In this document: positions 24,760-33,423 of the stretch, piece after piece | Position numbering within the stretch: position 1 is the stretch's first letter | Layout: each line of letters opens with the position of its first letter | Assembly (NCBI GenBank): GCA_964521195.1 | Contig: CAZFRE010000001.1 | Location: 434,001-498,000, forward strand | DNA from: CAWDNM01 sp964521195 | Lineage (GTDB): Bacteria > Actinomycetota > Coriobacteriia > Anaerosomatales > JAAXUF01 | Reading direction: 5' to 3' | DNA length: 64,000 bases | Notes under the pieces: generated by a model | Seen by the model: only the letters and a program-made list of their open reading frames with translations | What the model was told of the DNA's origin: nothing | Database searches by the model: none | Position numbers and translations under genes: made by a program

Positions 24760-25851
24760 GTGCCAGTGTACGATCCGACCGATTCCGCGACACCGGGCTG
24801 GGACAAGGCGCTTGTCGCGCCCGATACGCCGATCACGCAGGCGCTCAGGCGTCTGGACGAGTTCGGCCGCAAGGTGGTCTTCGTGGCCGGCGACGACAGA
24901 CGCCTGCTCGGCGTTGTGACCGATGGCGACGTCCGGCGCTGGATCCTCTCGGGCAACGACCTCGACCGCCCGATCTCTGAGGCCATGAACCCGAATCCCG
25001 TCGTGCTGTCCGGGGGGTTCGAGCGCGAGGACGCCCGCGAGCTGCTGACGCAGCACGGCATCGACTGCATCCCCGTCGTCGACGGCGACGGCCGGATCCT
25101 CTCGGCGGTGTGGTGGGTCGACGTGTTCGGGGCCGGCGTGGAACAGCGCGAACCGCTCGGCGTCCCGCTCGTGGTGATGGCGGGAGGCCAGGGCAGCAGG
25201 CTGGCGCCGTACACGAAGGTGCTGCCGAAGCCGCTGCTGCCGATCGGTGAGGTGCCCATCGTCGAGCTCATCATCGAGCGCTTCGTGGCGCACGGGTGCG
25301 GCGACATCTACCTGACCGTCAACTACAAGGCGAACCTCATCAAGGCGTACTTCAACGACGTGGACCGCGACTACGAGGTCCACTTCGTCGACGAGCCCGA
25401 GCCGATGGGCACCGCCGGCAGCCTCTCGATGCTGAAGGGCGAGCTCACCTCGACGTTCTTCGTGACCAACTGCGACATCCTCATCGACGCCGACTACGCT
25501 GACGTGCTGCGCTTCCACCGCGAGAATGGCAACCGGCTCACCGTGGTCGGCTCGCTCAAGAACGTGACGATTCCCTACGGCGTGTGCGAGACCACCACCG
25601 GCGGGCGCCTCGTCAACATCTCCGAGAAGCCGAGCTACGACTACCTCGTATCGACCGGCATGTACGTCGTCGAGCCCGAGGCGCTCGCCGACATCCCGGG
25701 GGACCGTGTCTTCCACGTGACCGACCTCATCGACGAGTACGTCCGGCGTGACATCGCCATCGGCGTCTACCCGGTCTCCGAGAAGTCCTGGCTGGACATG
25801 GGCCAGTTCGACGAGCTCGCCGAGATGCGCATGAGGCTGGCGGGCGAGTGA
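24760..25851 (+). CDS. CBS-domain sugar-phosphate nucleotidyltransferase, PtmE-like
   Basis: 363 residues. A CBS pair occupies about residues 15-125 (VVTDGDVRRWILSG and a second LLTQHGIDCIPVVD unit), then a nucleotidyltransferase domain with VVMAGGQGSRLAPYTKVLPKP cited as GGQGSRL and LPKPLLPIG, and TNCDILID. PtmE of Campylobacter has this architecture and forms GDP-glucosamine for legionaminic acid synthesis. The GTG at 24760 follows GTAGGGGC; another GTG two codons on is possible. The stop overlaps the LegI-like gene by one base. Confidence 0.82.
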   Translation: MPVYDPTDSATPGWDKALVAPDTPITQALRRLDEFGRKVVFVAGDDRRLLGVVTDGDVRRWILSGNDLDRPISEAMNPNPVVLSGGFEREDARELLTQHGIDCIPVVDGDGRILSAVWWVDVFGAGVEQREPLGVPLVVMAGGQGSRLAPYTKVLPKPLLPIGEVPIVELIIERFVAHGCGDIYLTVNYKANLIKAYFNDVDRDYEVHFVDEPEPMGTAGSLSMLKGELTSTFFVTNCDILIDADYADVLRFHRENGNRLTVVGSLKNVTIPYGVCETTTGGRLVNISEKPSYDYLVSTGMYVVEPEALADIPGDRVFHVTDLIDEYVRRDIAIGVYPVSEKSWLDMGQFDELAEMRMRLAGE

Positions 25852-26876
25852 TGAACCGGCCGCAGCGGGTGTTCGTCATCGCCGAGGCGGGCGTGAACCA
25901 CAACGGGTCCGTCGATCGAGCGATCGAGCTCGTGCGCGCGGCCAAGCGGGCCGGTGCCGATGCGGTCAAGTTCCAGGCGTTTCGCGCGGATGCACTCGCG
26001 TCGCCGCGCGCGCGCAAGGCCGCCTACCAGGAGCGCGAGACCGGCGCCGACCAGTCGCAACTCGAGATGCTGCGTGCGTTGGAGTTCGGCGAGGCCGAGC
26101 ATCGCGCGGTTCTCGAGGTCGGCCGAGACGCCGGAATAGAGGTGCTCTCCTCGGCGTTCGACGTCGAAGCGCTTGAGATGCTCGCCCGGCTCGGCATGAC
26201 GACGCTCAAGGTCCCGAGCGGCGAGATCACCAACCTACCGTATCTGCGCGCGGTCGCCGAGGCGGCCACAGGCGGAGCGGGGCGCGTCATCCTATCGACC
26301 GGCATGGCGACGCTGGAAGAGGTCGGCGCGGCGCTTGAGGTGCTGGCGCAGGGAGGCGTGCGCCTCGGCGATGTCACCGTGCTGCAGTGCACGACCGACT
26401 ACCCCGCCGCACCGGCGGACGCGAACCTGCTCGCGATGGTCGCGATGCGAGAGGCGTTTGGGGTGGCGGTCGGCTACTCGGACCACACGCCGGGCATCGA
26501 GGTCGCCGTCGCGGCGGTCGCGCTGGGCGCCACGGTGGTGGAGAAGCATCTCACGCTCGACCGGAACCTGCCGGGCCCGGACCATGCGGCCAGCCTCGAG
26601 CCGAGCGGGTTCGCCGAACTCGTGACCGCCATCCGGACCACCGAGGCCGCGCTCGGGGACGGCGTGAAGGCGCCGACCGAGGCGGAGTCCGCGAACCGCG
26701 ACATCGTACGCAAGAGCATCGTGGCGAGCCGCCCGATCGCTGCGGGTGAGGTGTTCTCGGCGTCGAACCTCACGACGCGGCGGCCGGGCACGGGGCTCTC
26801 GCCGATGCGCTGGGACGAGGTCGTGGGCGCGACGGCGCCACGCGACTTCGACGCGGACGAGGAGGTCGAGCTGTGA
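25851..26876 (+). CDS. N,N'-diacetyllegionaminate synthase-like (NeuB family)
   Basis: 341 residues; condenses phosphoenolpyruvate with a 6-carbon amino sugar to a nonulosonate. NeuB motifs: FVIAEAGVNHNGS at the start, AVKFQAF, LKVPSGEI, LSTGMATLEEV, QCTTDYPA, GYSDHTPGIEVAV and a C-terminal SAF antifreeze-like domain (RKSIVASRPIAAGEVFSASNL is cited by IVASRPI). LegI rather than sialic NeuB is inferred from the LegB- and PtmE-like neighbours. Confidence 0.87.
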   Translation: MNRPQRVFVIAEAGVNHNGSVDRAIELVRAAKRAGADAVKFQAFRADALASPRARKAAYQERETGADQSQLEMLRALEFGEAEHRAVLEVGRDAGIEVLSSAFDVEALEMLARLGMTTLKVPSGEITNLPYLRAVAEAATGGAGRVILSTGMATLEEVGAALEVLAQGGVRLGDVTVLQCTTDYPAAPADANLLAMVAMREAFGVAVGYSDHTPGIEVAVAAVALGATVVEKHLTLDRNLPGPDHAASLEPSGFAELVTAIRTTEAALGDGVKAPTEAESANRDIVRKSIVASRPIAAGEVFSASNLTTRRPGTGLSPMRWDEVVGATAPRDFDADEEVEL

Positions 26877-28042
26877 CGCGCAGTGTGCTCGTCGTCACCG
26901 GCACGCGTGCCGAGTACGGGCTTTTGCAGCCCCTGCTCGCGGCGCTCGAGCGTTCGCCGGAGTTCAGCGTCGCCGTCCTCGTGACAGGCGCGCACCTCTG
27001 CGAGCGGTTCGGGATGACCGTCCGCGAGATCGAGGCCGACGGCTACCGCATCGCCGCGCGCGTCGCGCTGCCGCTCGAGGATGACTCGCGGCTCGGGGTC
27101 GCGCGTGCGACGGGCGAGGCCGTCTGTGGCATCGCCGAAGCGCTCGACGCCGAGAGGCCCGACCGGGTCGTGATTCTCGGCGATCGGTACGAGGCGCTCG
27201 CGGCGGCGACGGCAGCCGCGCTCATGCGCATTCCCGTGGCGCACCTGCACGGCGGCGAGATCACCGAAGGCGCCATCGACGACTCGATGCGCCACGCGAT
27301 CACCAAGCTCAGCACGGTGCACCTCGTCTCCACACAGGAGTACGCGGACCGCGTGATCCGGATGGGAGAGGAACCCTCGCGCGTGTTCGTCGTTGGCGCG
27401 CTCGGCGTCGACAACGCGCTGCACACGGAGCTCGTGCCTCCCGAGATGCTCGCAGCCGACCTCGGCTTCGCGTTCGACACGCCGACCGCGCTCGTGACGT
27501 TCCACCCGGTGACACTCGACGGCGACGACGGTGTGGCCGAGCTCGACGAGGTGCTTGCCGCGTTCGACGAGCTGCCCTCGCTTCGCGTGCTGATCACGAT
27601 GCCCAATGCCGACGCCGGCAACCGGACGATCGCCGAGCGGATCGAGGCCTGGGTGGCCGCGAACGCGTCGCGCGCCACGGCGTTCGCGTCGCTTGGCCGG
27701 GTGCGATATCTCTCGGCGATGGCCGCGTGCGACATCGTCGTGGGGAACTCCTCGAGCGGCATCATCGAGGCGCCCTCGTTCGGCAAGCCCACGGTCGACA
27801 TCGGCGACCGCCAGGCCGGCAGGATCCGGGCGGCGTCGGTCGTACATGCCGCGCCGGAGCGGGCTATAATCACCTCTGCTATCTCGCTCGCACTGGCACA
27901 ACGTGAGCGGCTCTGCGCGGACGACGCGAATCCGTACGGGGACGGGCGGGCCGCCGAGCGGATCGTGGAGGCCCTTCTCGGAATCCCGCATCTGACGACG
28001 CGGAAGCGCTTCTACGACGCACCGTCCGACGAGCGCTGCTAG
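26873..28042 (+). CDS. Hydrolysing NDP-sugar 2-epimerase, LegG/NeuC-like
   Basis: 389 residues, two-domain GT-B-like fold. TGTRAEYGLL at the start, HGGEITEGAIDDSMRHAITK near residue 123, FHPVT, and NSSSGIIEAPSFGKPTVDIG near residue 298 are diagnostic of hydrolysing 2-epimerases. It would release the free 6-deoxy-mannose-type diamino sugar used by the LegI-like synthase. It starts by GTGA overlap with the upstream gene. A TATAAT lies inside its 3' part at 27865-27870. Confidence 0.87.
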   Translation: MTRSVLVVTGTRAEYGLLQPLLAALERSPEFSVAVLVTGAHLCERFGMTVREIEADGYRIAARVALPLEDDSRLGVARATGEAVCGIAEALDAERPDRVVILGDRYEALAAATAAALMRIPVAHLHGGEITEGAIDDSMRHAITKLSTVHLVSTQEYADRVIRMGEEPSRVFVVGALGVDNALHTELVPPEMLAADLGFAFDTPTALVTFHPVTLDGDDGVAELDEVLAAFDELPSLRVLITMPNADAGNRTIAERIEAWVAANASRATAFASLGRVRYLSAMAACDIVVGNSSSGIIEAPSFGKPTVDIGDRQAGRIRAASVVHAAPERAIITSAISLALAQRERLCADDANPYGDGRAAERIVEALLGIPHLTTRKRFYDAPSDERC

Positions 28043-28074
28043 CGTTCCGTGCCCGACCTGCGAAAGGCTCTCGA

Positions 28075-28941
28075 TTGAACATCCGCGTCATCCCCCGGCT
28101 CGACATCAAGGGTCCCAACCTGGTGAAGGGCATCCACCTCGAGGGCCTTCGGGTCCTCGGCAAGCCCGAGAGCTTCGCCCGCTACTACGCCGAGACCGGC
28201 GCCGATGAGCTCATCTACGTGGACGCCGTGGCAAGCCTCTACGAGCGCAACTCGCTGCACGACATCGTCGAGCGCACGAGCAGCGAGATCTTCATCCCGC
28301 TGTGCGTGGGCGGCGGTCTGCGCACCGTCGACGACATCCGCATGGTGCTGCGCGCCGGCGCCGACAAGGTCTCGCTCAACACCGCCGCGATCAACAGGCC
28401 CGAGTTCATCACCGAGGCGGCCCGGAGGTTCGGTTCGTCCACCATCGTCGTCTCGATCGAGGCGACCCGCATGCCCGACGGGCGCTACGAGGCGTTCACG
28501 GACAACGGCCGCGAGCATACCGGCGTCGACGCGTTCGAGTGGGCGGTGCGCGCGGTGGAACTCGGCGCGGGCGAGCTCATGGTGACGTCGATCGACCGGG
28601 AGGGCACGGGCGACGGGTTCGACCTCGAGCTGGTGCGCCGCATCGCCGAGTCGGTCGAGGTGCCCGTGATCGCGTCGGGCGGCGCGGGCGGCCCCGAGGA
28701 CGTCGTCGACGTCGTCCGCGTCGGCCGGGTACAGGCGGTGGCGCTCGCGTCGATACTGCACTATGGCGCGCTCGATCAGGTGAGTGCGGACGCGGACTTC
28801 AGCGCGGAGGGCAACACCACGTTCCTCGCGAGCGGCCGCGCATCGAGCCGGGTCCGCCCGGCCTCGATCGCCCAGGTCAAGCACCACCTGCTCGAGCACG
28901 GCATCGAATGCCGCCCTGCTGTGGAGGTGGCCGGTGTCTGA
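28075..28941 (+). CDS. HisF-like ammonia-channelling subunit of a sugar amidotransferase system
   Basis: 288 residues, (beta/alpha)8 barrel homologous to imidazole glycerol phosphate synthase HisF. VIPRLDIKGPNLVKG keeps the first catalytic Asp; the second, in HisF AIDA, is replaced by Glu in VVSIEATRMP (about residue 126). ASGGAGGPEDV is conserved. Context with HisH- and WbpG-like genes, not other his genes, says it works with the amidotransferase that adds an acetamidino group. TTG start with GAAAGG seven bases upstream. Confidence 0.86.
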   Translation: MNIRVIPRLDIKGPNLVKGIHLEGLRVLGKPESFARYYAETGADELIYVDAVASLYERNSLHDIVERTSSEIFIPLCVGGGLRTVDDIRMVLRAGADKVSLNTAAINRPEFITEAARRFGSSTIVVSIEATRMPDGRYEAFTDNGREHTGVDAFEWAVRAVELGAGELMVTSIDREGTGDGFDLELVRRIAESVEVPVIASGGAGGPEDVVDVVRVGRVQAVALASILHYGALDQVSADADFSAEGNTTFLASGRASSRVRPASIAQVKHHLLEHGIECRPAVEVAGV

Positions 28942-29590
28942 GTCACCTCGGGTCGCGATCGTCGACTACGGCATGGGCAACCTGTTCAGCGTCAGTCGTG
29001 CGTGCGAGCACGTCGGCCTGCGCGCGATCATCACGCCCGACGCCGACGCGGTCGTCTCGGCGGATGCCGTGATACTGCCGGGCGTCGGCGCGTTCGGGGA
29101 TGCGATGCGCGCGCTCGACGAGCTCGGCATGAGCGACGCGATCCGTACGGCCGCGGCCGCCGGCACGCCGGTGCTCGGGATCTGCCTCGGGCTGCAGCTT
29201 CTCATGGAGAGCAGCAGCGAGTTCGGTACGCACCAGGGCCTCGGTCTGATCCCGGGTGACGTCGTCCCGTTCGACCACCCGCGCGAGGGCGACCGTGTGC
29301 TCAAGGTCCCGCACGTCGGCTGGAATCGCGTGTGGCGGGCCGGCGAGGGCGCGTGGGATGGTACCTTGTTGTCCGAGACGCCCGACGGCGTGCACCAGTA
29401 CTTCGTGCACTCGTACTACGTCCGGCCCTCTGACGAGCGAAACATCGCCGCGCTCACGCGATACGGTGACGTCGAGTTCTGCTCGGCGGCCAAGGCGGAC
29501 AACGTCTTCGCCTGCCAGTTCCATCCGGAACGCAGCGGGGCACAGGGTATGCACATGTACGAGCGATTCGCCGCGACCGTTCGCGGCTAG
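28934..29590 (+). CDS. HisH-like glutamine amidotransferase
   Basis: 218 residues, class I glutaminase: VAIVDYGMGNLFSV at the start, LPGVGAFGDAM, the nucleophile cysteine in GICLGLQLL (about residue 81) and the His-Glu pair in CQFHPERSG (about residue 197). It would release ammonia into the HisF-like barrel. The GTG start overlaps the HisF-like gene by eight bases. Confidence 0.87.
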   Translation: MSESPRVAIVDYGMGNLFSVSRACEHVGLRAIITPDADAVVSADAVILPGVGAFGDAMRALDELGMSDAIRTAAAAGTPVLGICLGLQLLMESSSEFGTHQGLGLIPGDVVPFDHPREGDRVLKVPHVGWNRVWRAGEGAWDGTLLSETPDGVHQYFVHSYYVRPSDERNIAALTRYGDVEFCSAAKADNVFACQFHPERSGAQGMHMYERFAATVRG

Positions 29591-29607
29591 GCGGAAGGGA
29601 CCACAGC

Positions 29608-30816
29608 GTGGCCGAGGAGCTAGAGGCGTATTACGGTCTGCCCAAGGACGTCGTCTTCTGCACGCGGTGCGTGATGAGCAACCAGCGCCCGTCGTCGTAT
29701 CCGGAGTTCAAGCACACGAAGGCGCGCATCACCCCGACGATGCACATCGACGAAGAGGGTGTCTGCGACGCCTGTCGTACCGCCGAGCAGAAGGAGAAGA
29801 TCGACTGGGAAGAGCGCGAACGGCAGCTGTGGGAGCTGTGCGACAAGCATCGCAAGAACGACGGTTCGTACGACTGCCTCGTGCCGGGCTCGGGCGGCAA
29901 GGACTCGGCGTATCAGGCCCACATCCTGAAGTACAAGTACGGGATGCACCCGCTCACCGTCACGTGGCCGCCCATCCTCTACACGGACTACGGGTACGAC
30001 AACTTCAAGAACTGGGTCGAGGTCGGCGGCTTCGACAACATCTCGTTCAAGCCCAACGGCCGGGTCCAGAAGCTGCTCACGCGGCTGTCGATCCAGAACC
30101 TGCTGCACCCGTTCCAGACGTTCATCCTCGGCCAGAAGAACCTCGGCCCCAAGATCGCCGCGAAGTGGGGCATCGAGCTCATCTTCTACGGCGAGAACGA
30201 GGCCGAGTACGGCAACCCGCTTGCCGACAACTCGACCTCGCTGCGCGACAAGAGCTACTTCACGATGAACCACATCGACGAGGTGTTCCTTGGCGGCGTC
30301 TCGATCCGCGAGCTGCGCGAGCGCTACGACGTGGACATGGCCGACCTGATGATCTACCTCCCGGCCGCCGCTGACGAGATCGAGCGCGCCAACATCGAGG
30401 TCCACTACCTGGGCTACTACCTGAAGTGGACGCCGCAGGAGTCCTACTACTACGCGGTCGAGCACACCGGCTTCAAGGCGCGTCCCTTCCGCACGCAGGG
30501 CACCTACTCCAAGTACAACTCGATCGACGACAAGATCGACGACCTGCACTACTACACCACGTACATGAAGTTCGGCCTCGGCCGCGCGAGCTACGACGCG
30601 AGCCAGGAGGTCCGCAACAACCACCTCACGCGCGAGGAGGCTGTCGCGCTCGTGCGGCGCTTTGACGGCGAGGTGCCCGATCGCTATCTCGACGAGATCA
30701 TGGCGCATCTCGGCATGACCACCGAGGAGTTCTTCGACCTGTGCGACAAGGCGCGCTCCCCGCATCTGTGGAGGAAGGACGGCGGGGAGTGGGTGCTCCG
30801 GCACGTCGTCGAGTAG
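29608..30816 (+). CDS. N-acetyl sugar amidotransferase, WbpG/PseA/WbuX family
   Basis: 402 residues, PP-loop ATPase with VPGSGGKDSAYQA near residue 92. Two CxxC pairs in the N-terminal part (FCTRCVMS and VCDACRTA) probably bind zinc. The family, with HisH2 and HisF2, turns a sugar N-acetyl group into acetamidino, as in WbpG-HisH2-HisF2 of Pseudomonas and PseA of Campylobacter. GTG start with GCGGAAGGG upstream. Confidence 0.88.
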   Translation: MAEELEAYYGLPKDVVFCTRCVMSNQRPSSYPEFKHTKARITPTMHIDEEGVCDACRTAEQKEKIDWEERERQLWELCDKHRKNDGSYDCLVPGSGGKDSAYQAHILKYKYGMHPLTVTWPPILYTDYGYDNFKNWVEVGGFDNISFKPNGRVQKLLTRLSIQNLLHPFQTFILGQKNLGPKIAAKWGIELIFYGENEAEYGNPLADNSTSLRDKSYFTMNHIDEVFLGGVSIRELRERYDVDMADLMIYLPAAADEIERANIEVHYLGYYLKWTPQESYYYAVEHTGFKARPFRTQGTYSKYNSIDDKIDDLHYYTTYMKFGLGRASYDASQEVRNNHLTREEAVALVRRFDGEVPDRYLDEIMAHLGMTTEEFFDLCDKARSPHLWRKDGGEWVLRHVVE

Positions 30817-30847
30817 CCCGTCCGACCAGCGTACGCCGAGGAGACTC

Positions 30848-31543
30848 ATGATCGGCTCAGCGACGGTTCTCACAGTCATCGCCGCACGTGGCGGCTCGAA
30901 AGGCGTGCCGCGCAAGAACGTGCTCCCGCTGGGCGGCAAGCCGATGATCGCGTGGACCGTCGAGGCCGCCGTGGCCTCCGAGACGCTCGACCGCGTCATC
31001 GTGTCCTCCGACGACCGCGAGATCATCGACGCTGCCGTCGCCTTTGGTGCGGAAGCGCCGTTCGTGCGCCCCGCGGCGCTCGCCGCCGACGACACGCCCG
31101 GGGTCGCACCGGTGCTGCACGCGCTCGACGCGGTCGAGGGCGCCTGGGACTTCGTGGTGCTGCTTCAGCCCACGTCGCCGTTCCGGACCGCCGAGGACAT
31201 CGACGCGGCGGTTCGGTTGTGCGCACAGTCGGGTGCGCCTTCGGTGGTGTCGGTGGCGCCTGCGCGCACGAGCCCGTACTGGACCTACGCGCTCAACGGC
31301 GACCTCACGATGCGGCCCATGGTCGCTTCGGAGGGTCTCATCGGCCGGCGTCAGGAGCTGCCGCCCGTCTACGAGCTCAACGGCGCGGTGTACGTCGCGC
31401 GCGTGGCCCACCTGCGCGAGGCCGAGTCGTTCGTCGGGCCGGAGACGCTCGCCTACGTGATGCCGGAGGAGCGCTCGTTTGAGATCGACACGCCGCTCGA
31501 CCTCGTCGTCGCGCGCGCTGTCCTTGCGCAGGGCGAGGCGTAG
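30848..31543 (+). CDS. Acylneuraminate cytidylyltransferase, LegF/NeuA-like
   Basis: 231 residues; activates the nonulosonate with CTP to its CMP form. Motifs: IAARGGSKGVPRKN (residues 11-24), KPMIAWTVEAA, QPTSPFRTAEDID and FEIDTPLDLVVA. Full length for the single-domain family. The next gene starts directly at its stop codon. Confidence 0.9.
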   Translation: MIGSATVLTVIAARGGSKGVPRKNVLPLGGKPMIAWTVEAAVASETLDRVIVSSDDREIIDAAVAFGAEAPFVRPAALAADDTPGVAPVLHALDAVEGAWDFVVLLQPTSPFRTAEDIDAAVRLCAQSGAPSVVSVAPARTSPYWTYALNGDLTMRPMVASEGLIGRRQELPPVYELNGAVYVARVAHLREAESFVGPETLAYVMPEERSFEIDTPLDLVVARAVLAQGEA

Positions 31544-32776
31544 GTGGCCGGACGGTCCTGCCTCGTCTCGGTGTACGGCTCGGGCAACGCGCTCGCAGCG
31601 ATCGCGTCCGTTCGCAGCTACGGGATCGAGTCGGGCGCGGGTGATCCGACCCGTGTCGTGGTCCTGCTCCACCCGCCCGTATCCGCTGCGACCGCGGCGG
31701 CGAACGCTGCCGTGGTCGAGCGGCTCATCGGCAGTCAGGGGTGGGACCCGCCGGTGCTGCTCGCCGGAGAGGATCTCGCCCGGTTGAGCCCCTCACTTCG
31801 ACGCGGCGCTTCGCTCCGGCGCACGATTCGACGCTTCACCGAGACGTACGGCACCGAGTTCGACGAGATCCATTTCGCCCACGACATGGTCAAGCCGCTA
31901 CCGGAACTCGCGATGAACGCCTACCCGAACGCCAAGCGCATCGTCTACGGAGATGCGCTCGGGTCCGTGTACGACACGAGGTACTTCATGGCGCTTGCCG
32001 AAGGCGGAACCATCGACGATGCGCGTCGGGCGGCCAGAGGGGGATCGCAGCATCGGTCGCGGACGACGCCGCGCTCGCTCGCTCGGCGCGTGCGGGATGG
32101 GCTTCTCGGCAAGGCGACGGCGTTCGCTCCCGACGCGGCGGTACTCGTGTTGCCGATGGACCAGACAGGACGGGCGCTCGCCGGCACGCCGTTCTCGGTG
32201 GTTCCCAAACAGCTCATGCTCGATATCCTCGCCCAGTGCACCGGCGCGGTGCCGGAACTGGCCGCGTACGCTCGCGCCACCCGCGAGACGACCCGGGCGC
32301 CCCGATACCTGCTGCTGCTCGAGAACTACGCGGACGCGGACATGACCGGCGTCGATGACGAGCTGGCGATGTACGAGGCGGTGGTGCGCCGGCATGCACC
32401 GGCCGGCGCGACGGTCCTGCTCAAGCCGCACCCGCTCGCCGTCGCACCCATCGCCGACCGGCTGACCGAGCGGCTGGCGACCGACTATGCTGTACACGCG
32501 ATCCCCGCCGAGCTCGGGCGCTACCCGATGGAGTTGTGGGCCGAGTTGCTGTCGTCGTGCGAGGTCATCTCGATGCTCTCGTACTGCGGCATCAGCCTGG
32601 CGTTCCTGCTCGGCAAGCAGACGATCTACCCGATCGATACGTCCTTGATCGAGCGGTACTTCCCGCCTCGGTCGTGGGACCGGATGAACGACTCGGACGT
32701 GCTCTACCGTGGCCAGCTCGCGAACCTGGCTGCTTGGGACGGACGCGGCATCCTATGGAAAGGGGAGGTGCAGTGA
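31544..32776 (+). CDS. Polysialyltransferase-like nonulosonate glycosyltransferase
   Basis: 410 residues. The HP motif of bacterial sialyl/polysialyltransferases is visible in LLKPHPLA (Lys294-Pro297), followed by a serine-rich SYCGISLAF segment near residue 347 like the conserved Ser/Thr motif, and an acidic DEIHFAHD near residue 107. Immediate coupling to the CMP-nonulosonate synthetase upstream supports transfer of the CMP-activated sugar. I infer the family from motifs and context; a stand-alone GT-B enzyme of unknown specificity is the alternative. GTG start. Confidence 0.68.
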   Translation: MAGRSCLVSVYGSGNALAAIASVRSYGIESGAGDPTRVVVLLHPPVSAATAAANAAVVERLIGSQGWDPPVLLAGEDLARLSPSLRRGASLRRTIRRFTETYGTEFDEIHFAHDMVKPLPELAMNAYPNAKRIVYGDALGSVYDTRYFMALAEGGTIDDARRAARGGSQHRSRTTPRSLARRVRDGLLGKATAFAPDAAVLVLPMDQTGRALAGTPFSVVPKQLMLDILAQCTGAVPELAAYARATRETTRAPRYLLLLENYADADMTGVDDELAMYEAVVRRHAPAGATVLLKPHPLAVAPIADRLTERLATDYAVHAIPAELGRYPMELWAELLSSCEVISMLSYCGISLAFLLGKQTIYPIDTSLIERYFPPRSWDRMNDSDVLYRGQLANLAAWDGRGILWKGEVQ

Positions 32777-33417
32777 GCGCAGTCGTGGGCCGTCTCGTTC
32801 GGTGGCTGAAGGCTCAGGCGTCCCAGGGGTCGGGGTTGTCGTGGTCCGAGTGCCGAGACTACGTGAGGCTCGGCGACAGGGTCATCCTCGGGTCGGCCTC
32901 TGCGGTCGACGTGAAGTACCGACCGACAAGCCCGGGTGTGTGCATCGAGATCGGTGACGACTCGCAGATCTTCGGGACGCTTGTGGTGCAACGGCCCGGT
33001 GCGCACATCCGTATCGGCGAGCGCACGCAGATCGGTGCGAGCAGCCTCATCGCTGCGACAGGTATCGAGGTCGGCGACGACGTGATGATGGCGTGGGGCA
33101 TCACGGTGATGGACAACGACTCGCACTCGCTCGAGTGGGAGGGGCGCCAGAACGACGTCGCGCGGTGCGCGGCCGACTACGCAGCGACCCCTGAGGACTT
33201 CGCCAGGAACAAGGACTGGTCACGGGTGCCGATGCAGCCGGTCCGGATCGAATCCAAGGCGTGGATAGGCTTCAATGCGATCATCCTCAAGGGCGTGACG
33301 GTGGGTGAGGGCGCCGTGATCGGCGCTGGTAGCGTGGTCACGCGCGATGTGGCACCGTACACACTTGTTGCGGGCAACCCCGCCCGCGTCATTCGCGATA
33401 TCGAGAAGGACGGCTAA
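32773..33417 (+). CDS. Hexapeptide-repeat (left-handed beta-helix) acyltransferase
   Basis: 214 residues. Hexapeptide repeats run through IEIGDDSQIFG, IRIGERTQIGASS, IEVGDDVMMAWG and KGVTVGEGAVIGAGSVVTRDV, ending in YTLVAGNPARVIR, the usual xenobiotic/maltose acetyltransferase end. DNDSHS holds the likely catalytic histidine. It could O-acetylate the nonulosonate or fill the N-acetyltransferase (LegH) step. GTGA overlap with the upstream gene. Confidence 0.8.
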   Translation: MSAVVGRLVRWLKAQASQGSGLSWSECRDYVRLGDRVILGSASAVDVKYRPTSPGVCIEIGDDSQIFGTLVVQRPGAHIRIGERTQIGASSLIAATGIEVGDDVMMAWGITVMDNDSHSLEWEGRQNDVARCAADYAATPEDFARNKDWSRVPMQPVRIESKAWIGFNAIILKGVTVGEGAVIGAGSVVTRDVAPYTLVAGNPARVIRDIEKDG

Positions 33418-33423
33418 CGGACT

